Part shown: positions 16,120-24,000 of the stretch, piece after piece
How the letters are laid out: every line of letters begins with the position of its first letter
How positions within the stretch are numbered: position 1 is the stretch's first letter
Source of the DNA: IGN3 sp964436775
GTDB lineage: Bacteria; Bacteroidota; Ignavibacteria; Ignavibacteriales; Ignavibacteriaceae
Direction of reading: 5' to 3'
Assembly (NCBI GenBank): GCA_964436775.1
Contig: CAYTEN010000001.1
Location: forward strand, 1-64,000
Length of the DNA: 64,000 nt
Made by a program: the position numbers and the translations under genes
Notes under the pieces: model-generated
Database searches by the model: none
What the model was told of the DNA's origin: nothing
What the model saw: the letters and a program-made list of their open reading frames with translations, nothing else

Positions 16120-17530
16120 CTTGAATATGAATTGCTAACTGAAATATTTTTTCTTCATTAAATTGTTGTGACAGGATTTGCAACCCGATTGGGAGGTTAT
16201 CCGAATTTTTACCAATTGGAATATTCATTCCAGGTATTCCAACAAGGTTTGCTGAAGTGGTGTAAATATCACTCAAATACATTTGCAATGGATCGTCGGA
16301 TTTTTGGCCAATCCTGAAAGCAGCGGTTGGAGTTGTTGGTGTGATTAATAAATCAACTTCAGAAAAAACTTTATCAAAATCTTCTTTAATTAATCTTCTA
16401 ACTTTTTGGGCTTTGCGGTAATAAGCATCATAATAGCCGGATGAAAGCACATAAGTGCCGAGCATTATTCTTCGTTTAACTTCTTTACCAAAACCTTCAG
16501 TGCGGGAGTTTAAGTACATCTCTTTAAGATTTCCATATTCTTTTGCTCTAAAACCATAACGTGCGCCATCAAATCTTGCTAGATTAGATGAAGCCTCAGC
16601 AGTTGTAAGAATATAGTAAGTGGCAATTGCGTATTCAGTCATTGGCAGTAATACTTCTTTAACTTCGTAACCTTCAAGCTTCATTTCATCAACTATATTT
16701 AATATGGCAGTTTTAATTTCTTCATCAAGCCCATCAGCAAAATATTCTTTCGGGATTCCGATTTTAAGCTTATTCTTTTCAGATAGTAATGATGAATAAT
16801 TTGGTATTTCTTTCTTAACAGAAGTTGAATCATTTTCATCTTTACCAGCAAGAACCTCTATAACTAAAGCAGCATCTTCAACATTTTTTGAAAACGGTCC
16901 AATCGTATCAAATGATGAAGCGAAAGCAGTTAATCCGAAGCGGGAAACTCTACCATAAGTTGGTTTCAATCCATAAACTCCGCAAAATGCAGCAGGCTGG
17001 CGAATTGATCCGCCCGTATCTGTTCCAAGTGAAACATCGCAAAGATTTGCTGCAACAGCAACCGCAGAACCTCCACTGGAGCCGCCAGGAACTCGGTTTT
17101 TATCAAAAGGATTTAAAACATTTCCAAAAGCAGAATTTTCATTTGAAGAACCCATTGCAAATTCATCACAGTTTGTTTTACCAATTATAATTGCGTCTTC
17201 ATCAATAAGTTTTTGTACAGCTGTTGCTGTGTAAAGTGAAGTAAAATTTTTTAAGATGTTTGATGAACAGGTGAGTGGGTGATCTTTGTAAGCAAGCACA
17301 TCTTTTATTGCTAAAACCATTCCTGCTAATTTACCGGCTGAATTACTTTTTATTTTTTGCTCAACAACTTTTGCGGATCCGATTGCTTTATTAGCAAAAA
17401 CAAAATTAAAAGCATTCAAATCTTTTTGGTCTTCAATGTTTTTTAGAAAATATTTAACATTTTCAACCAGGCTTAGCTTGCCGGATTTTAAAAGTTCAAG
17501 TTTTTCTTTTTGATTTTTATAATGCATCAT
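16103..17530 (-). CDS. gatA: Glutamyl-tRNA(Gln)/aspartyl-tRNA(Asn) amidotransferase subunit A
   Basis: Amidase-signature subunit that frees ammonia from glutamine so GatB can convert misacylated Glu-tRNA(Gln) or Asp-tRNA(Asn). The Ser-cisSer-Lys triad is visible: Lys in LAIKDV, serine in PGGSSGGSAVAV and serine in GTDTGGSIRQPA. Length, about 475 residues, is standard. The TTG at 17539 is possible, but one of the two ATGs at 17530/17527 is more likely. gatB and gatC are not adjacent. A terminator-like hairpin ends only about 10 bases before the start codon, which is unusual. Confidence 0.95.
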   Translation of the reverse strand: MMHYKNQKEKLELLKSGKLSLVENVKYFLKNIEDQKDLNAFNFVFANKAIGSAKVVEQKIKSNSAGKLAGMVLAIKDVLAYKDHPLTCSSNILKNFTSLYTATAVQKLIDEDAIIIGKTNCDEFAMGSSNENSAFGNVLNPFDKNRVPGGSSGGSAVAVAANLCDVSLGTDTGGSIRQPAAFCGVYGLKPTYGRVSRFGLTAFASSFDTIGPFSKNVEDAALVIEVLAGKDENDSTSVKKEIPNYSSLLSEKNKLKIGIPKEYFADGLDEEIKTAILNIVDEMKLEGYEVKEVLLPMTEYAIATYYILTTAEASSNLARFDGARYGFRAKEYGNLKEMYLNSRTEGFGKEVKRRIMLGTYVLSSGYYDAYYRKAQKVRRLIKEDFDKVFSEVDLLITPTTPTAAFRIGQKSDDPLQMYLSDIYTTSANLVGIPGMNIPIGKNSDNLPIGLQILSQQFNEEKIFQLAIHIQDEISN

Positions 17531-17539
17531 AATGAACAA

Positions 17540-17571
17540 TAAAAAACCGTTTCGTTTAAATGAAACGGTTT
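17540..17571 (-). terminator. Terminator after tatA, abutting gatA
   Basis: On the minus strand AAACCGTTTC and GAAACGGTTT form a perfect 10-bp stem with an 8-base loop, followed by six U's. The gatA start codon follows about 10 bases later, so the hairpin could also act as an attenuator. Confidence 0.8.
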
Positions 17572-17596
17572 CAGAATCATATTAAAAATTTCTTAA

Positions 17597-17791
17597 TTAA
17601 GATTTATCTGTTTTCTTTATTTCATCATCAGTTTTTTTGATCTCATCTCCAACATCTTTTAAGCCCTTTTTGAACTCCCTAATTCCTTTTCCTAGACCTT
17701 GAGCCAGTTCAGGAATTTTCTTTGCACCGAATAACAAAAGTATTACAAGTGCAATTATCAATATTTCGCCAGCACCTAGGTTTTCAAACAT
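17597..17791 (-). CDS. tatA: Sec-independent translocase TatA (copy 1)
   Basis: The 64-residue TatA/E protein has an N-terminal membrane helix (EILIIALVILLLFGAKKIPEL, with the family's FGxKKxPELAQGLG hinge) and an amphipathic helix, then a charged tail rich in Lys and Asp. TatA oligomers form the translocation pore for folded, twin-arginine substrates. AAAGGTG precedes the ATG. It is a near copy of the gene at 17883-18077 (54 of 64 residues identical). tatC is not in the window. Confidence 0.95.
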   Translation of the reverse strand: MFENLGAGEILIIALVILLLFGAKKIPELAQGLGKGIREFKKGLKDVGDEIKKTDDEIKKTDKS

Positions 17792-17882
17792 TTTAACACC
17801 TTTAGCTCATTGTTATTTATTCAAAATAAAATAGAAAATAATTAAAAATAATAATTCTAAACTTTTATTAGTCAGCCCTATC

Positions 17883-18077
17883 TTAAGATTTATCAGTTTT
17901 TTTTGTCCCATCGTCAGGATTTTTGATCTCATCCTCAACATCTTTCATACCTTTTTTGAACTCCTTAATTCCTTTACCTAGACCTTGAGCAAGTTCAGGA
18001 ATTTTCTTTGCACCGAATAACAAAAGTACCACAAGTACAATGATCAATATTTCGCCAGCACCTAAATTGCCAAACAT
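17883..18077 (-). CDS. tatA: Sec-independent translocase TatA (copy 2)
   Basis: The 64-residue tandem paralogue of the preceding entry has the same helix, FGAKKIPELAQGLGKG hinge and tail length. The ten differences from copy 1 cluster in the membrane helix (two Val replacements) and the last third of the tail. It begins 10 bases after the purQ stop, so it is likely read as the end of the purS-purQ transcript. It may have a distinct role, as TatE does beside TatA in E. coli, but nothing in the sequence proves that. Confidence 0.95.
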   Translation of the reverse strand: MFGNLGAGEILIIVLVVLLLFGAKKIPELAQGLGKGIKEFKKGMKDVEDEIKNPDDGTKKTDKS

Positions 18078-18087
18078 ATCATTACCT

Positions 18088-18789
18088 TTAGTTTAATATA
18101 TAATTCGCTATAGATTTAAAAATTAATTTCCCATCAGTTCTGCCTAGTACAGGATCACAAGCTCTTTCTGGATGCGGCATCATCCCAAACACATTCCCAT
18201 TTTTATTTACAATACCAGCAATATTCATTTGAGATCCATTAGGATTACTCTCATCATTAACAATTCCTTTTTCGTCTGCATACCTAAAAACTATTTGTTT
18301 GTTTGCTTCTAGTTCTTGAAGTAGCTGATCATCTGCAAAATAATTTCCTTCGCCGTGTGCAATTGGAATTTTTACAACTTTTTTATCAGAACTAATTTCT
18401 CTTGAAAAAATTGTGTCTCTATTTTCAACAGAAAGATAAACATCTTTACAAACAAACTTAAGGGAATTATTGCGTATCATAACACCTGGCAATAAACCAG
18501 CTTCCAGTAATATTTGAAATCCGTTACAAATCCCAATTACAATTCCACCTTTATTTGCAAAATCTATTACAGAATTCATTATTGGGGAAAATCTTGAAAT
18601 TGCGCCCGTGCGAAGATAATCGCCATAAGAAAATCCACCGGGTAACAGAATAACGCTGCTTTTTATTAAATCTGTATCTTTATGCCAGAGAAATTCAACA
18701 TCATAATTAAGAATTTTTCGCAAAGCGTAATATGCATCGTGATCACAGTTTGAGCCAGGAAAAACAACTACACCAAACTTCAAACTCAT
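18088..18789 (-). CDS. purQ: Phosphoribosylformylglycinamidine synthase subunit PurQ
   Basis: Glutaminase subunit of FGAM synthase, step 4 of purine synthesis; it supplies ammonia to PurL. Class I glutamine amidotransferase landmarks are VVFPGSNCDHDAYYAL at the N-terminus, GGFSYGDYLRTGAI, the nucleophile cysteine in GICNGFQIL, and the His-Glu pair in MMPHPERACDP. The 233-residue length is typical of the three-part PurSQL system. Its ATG overlaps the purS stop by four bases. purL is elsewhere. Confidence 0.97.
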   Translation of the reverse strand: MSLKFGVVVFPGSNCDHDAYYALRKILNYDVEFLWHKDTDLIKSSVILLPGGFSYGDYLRTGAISRFSPIMNSVIDFANKGGIVIGICNGFQILLEAGLLPGVMIRNNSLKFVCKDVYLSVENRDTIFSREISSDKKVVKIPIAHGEGNYFADDQLLQELEANKQIVFRYADEKGIVNDESNPNGSQMNIAGIVNKNGNVFGMMPHPERACDPVLGRTDGKLIFKSIANYILN

Positions 18790-19055
18790 TTTACTTCATT
18801 CTCTAGAGTAAATTCAGATAAGGTAAATTCATAATCTTCCATGATGGGATTTGAAAGAAGTTTTGAGCAATAATCCTTTACTTCTTTTTCTGCAGCTTTG
18901 CGATCTTTAAGATCAACATTAAACTCAATAAGTTTTCCGATGCGGGTGTCTTTGATATTTGTTATGCCAAGATGTTTTGCGCCTTTTTCAACTGCAACTC
19001 CTTGCGGATCTAAAATTGATGGTCTTCTTTTTATTAAGACTTTTGCTTTAAACAA
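18786..19055 (-). CDS. purS: Phosphoribosylformylglycinamidine synthase subunit PurS
   Basis: The 89-residue small subunit bridges PurQ and PurL in the FGAM synthase complex. The family pattern is clear: IKRRPSILDPQGVAVEKG followed by IGKLIEFNVD and a C-terminal YEFTLSEF. It is coupled to purQ by an ATGA overlap. It starts 3 bases after pssA on the same strand, so purine and phospholipid genes share a transcript here. Confidence 0.95.
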   Translation of the reverse strand: MFKAKVLIKRRPSILDPQGVAVEKGAKHLGITNIKDTRIGKLIEFNVDLKDRKAAEKEVKDYCSKLLSNPIMEDYEFTLSEFTLENEVK

Positions 19056-19058
19056 TCT

Positions 19059-19778
19059 TTACTCAGTTTTATTATTTGAGAAATACTTAAATATTTGACG
19101 AAAAATACCAAATACAATCATGAAAACAAAAATGAAAAATAACCCCTTTACTTTGTAAATAATTAAAACAATAAAGGCTATTAAATATGCAATGTACAGC
19201 ATTGGATTTCTTTTAATATCACTAGTTGAAAATTTAGGAATAGTATCATATTTAATTTTACTTAACATCAATAAAGATAAAATCAAAACCATTGGGATAA
19301 TGAATTGTTTTTCTGTTTCTCCAAATCCTTTGTTGTAATAAGATAGGATAAAACAAACAATTGTAAGTGCTGAAGATGGGATTGGCAAACCTGTAAAAAA
19401 CTTTTTATCAAATCCCACAAGTTGAACGTTAAATCTTGCTAATCGAAATCCACCGGCAATCATTGGCAGGGAACTTAAAATAATTCCGGAAGTTTCAAAC
19501 TGATAGAAGTACGTTGTGTAAAGAAGAAAAGCTGGAGCAGCACCGAAACTGACAATATCGGAAAGTGAGTCAAGTTCCACTCCAAGCTCGCTGCTTGATT
19601 TTGTAAGGCGAGCCATTAATCCATCTAACGAATCGAAAATTGCGGCAACAATTATTAACCAGCCGGCATAAATAAAATTTCCCTGGCTTGCGCTGATTAT
19701 CGAAAAAAAACCGCTGAACATGTTCATAGCGGTAAATAAATTTGGTATAACTGAAGGTGTAACTCTAAAACGGTTCAT
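19059..19778 (-). CDS. pssA: CDP-diacylglycerol-serine O-phosphatidyltransferase
   Basis: Makes phosphatidylserine from CDP-diacylglycerol and L-serine in the inner membrane. The CDP-alcohol phosphotransferase motif (DGxxAR-x8-G-x3-D-x3-D) begins at DGLMARLTKS and ends with the two aspartates of LDSLSD. NLFTAMNMFSGF at the N-terminus and ARFNVQ mark the PssA (type II) branch. The 239 residues include about six to eight membrane helices. It follows psd by 3 bases: the two make phosphatidylethanolamine in sequence. Confidence 0.95.
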   Translation of the reverse strand: MNRFRVTPSVIPNLFTAMNMFSGFFSIISASQGNFIYAGWLIIVAAIFDSLDGLMARLTKSSSELGVELDSLSDIVSFGAAPAFLLYTTYFYQFETSGIILSSLPMIAGGFRLARFNVQLVGFDKKFFTGLPIPSSALTIVCFILSYYNKGFGETEKQFIIPMVLILSLLMLSKIKYDTIPKFSTSDIKRNPMLYIAYLIAFIVLIIYKVKGLFFIFVFMIVFGIFRQIFKYFSNNKTE

Positions 19779-19781
19779 TAA

Positions 19782-20426
19782 TTAATATTCAAAAAGAATT
19801 GTTTCCCCAGCAATAACATTGTCATCCTTTTTAACTTTAACCTTCCATTCTATTGGAACAATAATATCTACGCGACTTCCAAATTTAATCATACCAAATC
19901 GATTTCCAATATTTACAGAGTCTCCTTCTTTAAGATCGCAGATAATTCTTCTTGCAACAAACCCTGCAATTTGTGTGAATAAAACTTTGCCTTCGACACT
20001 TGTAATTCCAATTTCTGTTCGCTCATTTCTTTCAGAAGCTTTATCTTCAAATGCGGCTATATAATCTCCTTCAATATATTTTAAGTATTCAACTTTACCA
20101 GAGATGGGAATTCTGTTAACATGAACATTTAAGGGAGACATAAAGATAGAAACCATTTTAGCTTTATCTTTGATGAATTTATCATCGAGTACATCTTTAA
20201 CAAATAAAACTCTTCCATCAGCGGGCGAAACAACTATATTATTTTTATCAGGAGTTTTTCTATCTGGATCTCGAAAAAAGTTTAGTGTAAAGATTACTAT
20301 TAGAAAGGATAAAATTATTAGAGGAATTCTTACAAAGTTATTATTTGCAAAAATACTAATTACTACTAGAGCAAATACAAAAATTAATGCAATTCCAATT
20401 GTAGTGTAACCATATTTTGTAAACAT
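19782..20426 (-). CDS. psd: Phosphatidylserine decarboxylase (short, archaeal-type)
   Basis: Decarboxylates phosphatidylserine to phosphatidylethanolamine. The proenzyme cleaves itself to form a pyruvoyl group. The cleavage site is the Gly-Ser of MIKFGSRVDI. Other landmarks are VSPADGRV and the SPLNVHVNRIPISG block. An N-terminal hydrophobic hairpin (about residues 8-50) anchors it. The 214-residue length matches the short psd-B/'archaetidylserine decarboxylase-like' class. The start codon overlaps the upstream PurC-like gene by one base. Confidence 0.95.
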   Translation of the reverse strand: MFTKYGYTTIGIALIFVFALVVISIFANNNFVRIPLIILSFLIVIFTLNFFRDPDRKTPDKNNIVVSPADGRVLFVKDVLDDKFIKDKAKMVSIFMSPLNVHVNRIPISGKVEYLKYIEGDYIAAFEDKASERNERTEIGITSVEGKVLFTQIAGFVARRIICDLKEGDSVNIGNRFGMIKFGSRVDIIVPIEWKVKVKKDDNVIAGETILFEY

Positions 20427-21106
20427 TATTTAACACTCGCAATACTGAAAAGATGATCAGTATATTTTTTTACCTCACTTGTCTTGTTGAGTTTATAAGG
20501 GTTAATCCATTTAGTGGTTTCGTCTTTAGGGAAAATCTTTAAACTTGAAGGAGAAAAATCACCAATAAGAAAAACTTTATCCCCAATCTTACCGAAGTAC
20601 AAAGAAATTTCGGCCATTATTTCATTTCTTCTTTCAAAAAAAGATTTGAGAACAGCATTAATCTTAGAGCAAATTCTTGAGATAAGTTTCAAATCTTCAA
20701 CTGAACAAAGATCAAAAGAAATAAGATGACTTTCGCAGACAACACTTTCTTTTTCATATCCAAAATGAAATTCCTGAATTGGTAAATTCAGCTCTGAACC
20801 TTCTTTAAGTTTAAATATTTTTGCATTTCTTTTATCGGCACAGTTCAAAATTTTAATTCTAAAAGGATATTCTTTTGATGATTGAAATTTTAGTGAGTTA
20901 TCAGAATCTTTTAAGTGAAAAGATGTTGGGATATGATATTCTTTCAAATAGTCAAAGAAAAATGCATTAGTTGATGCAACTTTTTTACCGAAATCTTTTA
21001 TTTTAACTTTCTTTTGAGTGCTGATATAAAAGATATCTTCAAACTCAATTAACTGATAGTTTGCGCCATCAAATGGAATATCTGTTAGTTTTGTTGTTCT
21101 TATCAT
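20426..21106 (-). CDS. Divergent PurC (SAICAR synthetase) homologue, probably not an active PurC
   Basis: The 226-residue protein aligns along its whole length with the short bacterial PurC. Matches include the VASTNAFFFDYLKEYHIPTSF helix region (PurC: 'NNK..YxLxExGIPTHF'), LKEGSELNLPIQEFHF, the SRICSKINAVLKSFFERR helix, and LIGDFSPSSLKIFP (PurC: 'LADEISPDxxRLWD'). Key functional blocks are altered: the ATP-binding GKAK/GKVR is TKLTD, the substrate-binding VRNxxAGS is ILNCADKRN, and DFKLEFG is EISLYFG. A normal PurC is encoded at 30560-31456, so this copy is free to have another role. It heads the psd-pssA-purS-purQ transcript. Confidence 0.65.
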   Translation of the reverse strand: MIRTTKLTDIPFDGANYQLIEFEDIFYISTQKKVKIKDFGKKVASTNAFFFDYLKEYHIPTSFHLKDSDNSLKFQSSKEYPFRIKILNCADKRNAKIFKLKEGSELNLPIQEFHFGYEKESVVCESHLISFDLCSVEDLKLISRICSKINAVLKSFFERRNEIMAEISLYFGKIGDKVFLIGDFSPSSLKIFPKDETTKWINPYKLNKTSEVKKYTDHLFSIASVK

Positions 21107-21186
21107 AATTTAGATTTTATTAAAATTGAATTGAAATTTACGGCAGAAATTAGGCATATTAAATGTATAAAGTCAATCGTTTATAT

Positions 21187-21194
21187 TATATTTG
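21187..21194 (+). promoter_or_regulatory. Candidate TAnnTTTG element for ybaB-recR
   Basis: TATATTTG lies 41 bases before the ybaB ATG in the divergent gap after the PurC-like gene. No clear TTTG lies 19-21 bases upstream. Confidence 0.35.
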
Positions 21195-21234
21195 ACTTCC
21201 CTAAAAGGAAAAATTCAATAAAAAGGAGTTGTTT

Positions 21235-21561
21235 ATGAAAGGTGGCATGCCAGGAATGCTAAAACAGGTGCAGAAAATGCAAGCTGAAATGCAGCGTGTA
21301 CAAGGTGAATTGGCAAATATGACGGTTAGTGAGGAAGCAGGTGGTGGAATGATAAAAGCTACGGCAAACGGAATTAAGGAGTTGATTTCTATTGAAATTG
21401 ATCCACAGGTGATAATTGCTGAAGAAAAAGAGATTTTAGAAGATTTGGTAGTAGCTGCAGTCAATAAATCACTTCAGTCAGCCTCAAAAATGGCAGAAGA
21501 TGAAATGGCTAAAGTAACAAAAGGAATGATTCCTCCAGGATTAAATATTCCAGGATTTTAA
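21235..21561 (+). CDS. YbaB/EbfC family nucleoid-associated protein
   Basis: The 108-residue DNA-binding protein forms a tweezer-like dimer and is usually encoded next to recR. The Met/Gln-rich helix (MLKQVQKMQAEMQRVQ) and the conserved VSEEAGGGMIKATANG block are clear. The ATG at 21235 is preferred over a TTG at 21229 because AAAGGAG (21222-21228) is correctly spaced from it. It is followed after two bases by recR, the standard pairing. Confidence 0.95.
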   Translation: MKGGMPGMLKQVQKMQAEMQRVQGELANMTVSEEAGGGMIKATANGIKELISIEIDPQVIIAEEKEILEDLVVAAVNKSLQSASKMAEDEMAKVTKGMIPPGLNIPGF

Positions 21562-21563
21562 CA

Positions 21564-22160
21564 TTGCAAATTGCAGAACCACTCTTAATAGCTATAGAAG
21601 AACTAAGTAAGCTTCCGGGCATTGGCAGAAAAACAGCACAGCGATTAGCTATACACATCCTAAAAACCGATCAAGATTCAGTTGAAAAACTTATTAAGGC
21701 TATAGCGGAATTAAAAACAAAGCTTCATTTCTGCAAAAGATGTTTTAACCTTGCAGTGGAAGATTTTTGTGATATTTGTAATAGTGCTAAAAGAGATTCA
21801 TCAAAAATTTGTGTGGTTGAAGAAGCCAGTGATGTAATTGCAATTGAAAAAACAAACGAATATAATGGACTTTATCATGTTCTCGGTGGTGTCCTTTCAC
21901 CGCTTTCAGGCGTAACTGCTCACGATCTTAAAATAAAAGATCTATTGATGAGATTTGATAAAGAAATCATTTCAGAAGTTATTCTTGCCTTAAATCCTGA
22001 TACAGAAGGCGAAACCACCTCACTTTATCTTGGTCGTTTAATTAAACCATTGAATGTTAAAGTAACCAGAATTGCCCGTGGAATACCAATCGGAGGCGAT
22101 TTAGAATTTGCCGATGAAGCTACTATTGGCAGAGCGATGCTAAACAGAATTGATTTATGA
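21564..22160 (+). CDS. recR: Recombination protein RecR
   Basis: Member of the RecFOR pathway that loads RecA on gapped DNA. The 198-residue protein has an N-terminal helix-hairpin-helix (LSKLPGIGRKTAQRLA), a four-cysteine zinc finger beginning HFCKRCF and ending CDICN, a TOPRIM domain with CVVEEASDVIAIE and ALNPDTEGETTS, and the C-terminal RIARGIPIGGDLEFADEATI motif. The start is TTG, two bases after ybaB, and no closer ATG is available. Confidence 0.97.
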   Translation: MQIAEPLLIAIEELSKLPGIGRKTAQRLAIHILKTDQDSVEKLIKAIAELKTKLHFCKRCFNLAVEDFCDICNSAKRDSSKICVVEEASDVIAIEKTNEYNGLYHVLGGVLSPLSGVTAHDLKIKDLLMRFDKEIISEVILALNPDTEGETTSLYLGRLIKPLNVKVTRIARGIPIGGDLEFADEATIGRAMLNRIDL

Positions 22161-22894
22161 AATCAGAATGGTTTAAAGATTGGTTTAATACGTCAGAATA
22201 TCTCAATGTTTACAAGCACAGAAATGAAGAAGATGCTGAAAGTCATATTTCATTAATTCTTAATTATGTTCAGATTAAGCCCAATGCTTCAATTCTTGAT
22301 ATGGCTTGCGGAGCAGGCAGACACTCAATAATACTCGCCCGAAAAAATTTTAATGTTACCGCTGTTGATTTAAGCGAAAACCTTTTGTCTGTTGGCAAAG
22401 AATCAGCTAAAAAAGAAAACCTCTCCATAAATTTTGTTCATTCGGATATTCGTAAATTTAATTCTAACTTAAAATATGACCTTGTTTTAAATCTTTTTAC
22501 AAGTTTTGGATATTTTGAAACTGATGAAGAAAATTTTTCTGTACTTCAAAAAGCGTATGGTTTTTTAAAAGAAGGCGGATTTTTTATTTTAGATTATTTT
22601 AACTCTGAATACATTAAAAAAAATCTAGTTGAAGATTCTACAGAAAAGATAGAAGATGGTGACGTTATCCAGAAAAGAAAAATTGAAAATACTCGTGTTA
22701 TTAAGAAAATTATTATTACAAAAAATAATAAACTAAGTGAGTACGAAGAATCAGTTAAAATGTATACTAAAAATGAACTGGTTTTGGAGTTGAAAAAGAT
22801 TGGATTTGAAATTCATAAAACATTTGGTGATTTTCTTGGTAATAATTTTGATTCTCTAAAGTCAACACGGCTTATATTAATTTGTAAAAAATGA
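22157..22894 (+). CDS. Class I SAM-dependent methyltransferase
   Basis: The 245-residue Rossmann-fold methyltransferase has the SAM-binding motif I ILDMACGAGRHSI, the acidic residue of motif II in VTAVDLSENLL, and a motif IV region YDLVLNLFTSFGYF. These resemble methyltransferase domain 25/11 proteins that act on small molecules. The substrate is unknown. It is coupled to recR by an ATGA overlap and to the next lipoprotein gene by another four-base overlap. Confidence 0.88.
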   Translation: MKSEWFKDWFNTSEYLNVYKHRNEEDAESHISLILNYVQIKPNASILDMACGAGRHSIILARKNFNVTAVDLSENLLSVGKESAKKENLSINFVHSDIRKFNSNLKYDLVLNLFTSFGYFETDEENFSVLQKAYGFLKEGGFFILDYFNSEYIKKNLVEDSTEKIEDGDVIQKRKIENTRVIKKIIITKNNKLSEYEESVKMYTKNELVLELKKIGFEIHKTFGDFLGNNFDSLKSTRLILICKK

Positions 22895-23475
22895 AAATAC
22901 TATTTTTAATAACATTTATTGCATTCATACTTATTTCCTGCGATCTATTTACAGCAAGAGATGCTGAGACACCTGATCAGGCCCGATCCAATTACCAAAC
23001 ACCTGTGCAAGCTAGCATTGTAATAGATAATTTGAAAAACTCTTTAAGCGATAAGAACGTTCAAAATTACATGGCATCCTTCGTTGATTCAATATTTTCT
23101 CAAAAAAAATTTTCATTCACCGCTTCGAGTGAAGCTACTTCGATTTATCAAATATTTCTTCAAGGATGGGGATTAAATGAAGAACAGAGATATATAAGTA
23201 GTGTTTTTAATAAAGTTCCTGCAGATTTCCCAATTTCATTAACGTTTAGTGAAGAAAATTATAGTAATCTTAGCGGAGATAGTTTGGTTTATTCCGCAGC
23301 ATATTTTTTAAATATTCCTGCTTCATCCGGTGATGGTGGCACAGTTAATTACAGCGGCAATTTGCAGTTTAATATGCTTCGAGACAGCAGAGCGTTATGG
23401 GTGATTTATTACTGGAGAGATACGAAGAGTCAATCGTTGCCAAGTTGGAGTGAATTAAAGGGTAGCTTATATTAA
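22891..23475 (+). CDS. Uncharacterised lipoprotein
   Basis: The 194-residue protein has a short lipoprotein signal with lipobox LISC (C17). The mature part is beta-rich, with FSFTASSEATSIYQIF and a tail WVIYYWRDTKSQSLPSWSELKG, a pattern like NTF2/SnoaL-type or DUF4440-like folds, but I do not recognise a named family. It is coupled to the methyltransferase gene before it (ATGA) and overlaps the next lipoprotein start. Confidence 0.75.
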   Translation: MKILFLITFIAFILISCDLFTARDAETPDQARSNYQTPVQASIVIDNLKNSLSDKNVQNYMASFVDSIFSQKKFSFTASSEATSIYQIFLQGWGLNEEQRYISSVFNKVPADFPISLTFSEENYSNLSGDSLVYSAAYFLNIPASSGDGGTVNYSGNLQFNMLRDSRALWVIYYWRDTKSQSLPSWSELKGSLY

Positions 23476-23980
23476 AAAGAAAATTATCATATTATCTTTT
23501 TTTTTAATTTTTATTTTTGGATGCACAAATCCGTTTGCCCCAAGATATGATGAAAACTTTCAAGACTCTAAACCACCTGTCTCAGATCAAACAGAAATTT
23601 CAGGAGTGTTTCAGAATTTTCAATATGCCTATACATTTAAGGACACTACCATTTACGGTGCTCTAATCACTGCTGATTTTACTTTTACATATAGGGATTA
23701 CGATCAAGGCTTTGACGTAAGCTGGGGAAGGGATGAGGAGATGCGCACAACTTATGGCTTGTTTGAGACAGCCCAAAGATTAGATTTGATCTGGAATAAC
23801 ATAGTTTTAAGTACCGAAGATTCTCTATCTGCAAATATTGTAAGAAGTTTTAATCTTACAATAACATTTAATGCTACAGATATAGTTAGAGTTGATGGAA
23901 GAGTTAATCTTTCGCTGCAAAGAGATATTCTGACTAAAAAATGGAAAATTAATCGCTGGATTGATGAATCTAATTTTTAA
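23471..23980 (+). CDS. Uncharacterised lipoprotein with apparent ATT start codon
   Basis: The frame encodes a complete lipoprotein signal, KKKIIILSFFLIFIFGC (C18 lipidated), but no ATG, GTG or TTG precedes it. The first codon that fits is ATT at 23471, overlapping the TAA of the preceding gene (ATTAA) and about 8 bases after AAAGGG. An in-frame stop at 23456 limits any earlier start. A start at the GTG 23606 would discard the signal peptide. The mature part (about 152 residues) has alternating beta segments and ends KKWKINRWIDESNF, similar in style to the preceding lipoprotein. The pair may be distant paralogues or partners. Function unknown. Confidence 0.65.
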   Translation: MKKKIIILSFFLIFIFGCTNPFAPRYDENFQDSKPPVSDQTEISGVFQNFQYAYTFKDTTIYGALITADFTFTYRDYDQGFDVSWGRDEEMRTTYGLFETAQRLDLIWNNIVLSTEDSLSANIVRSFNLTITFNATDIVRVDGRVNLSLQRDILTKKWKINRWIDESNF

Positions 23981-24000
23981 TTAATTATTTTGCGAGTATA

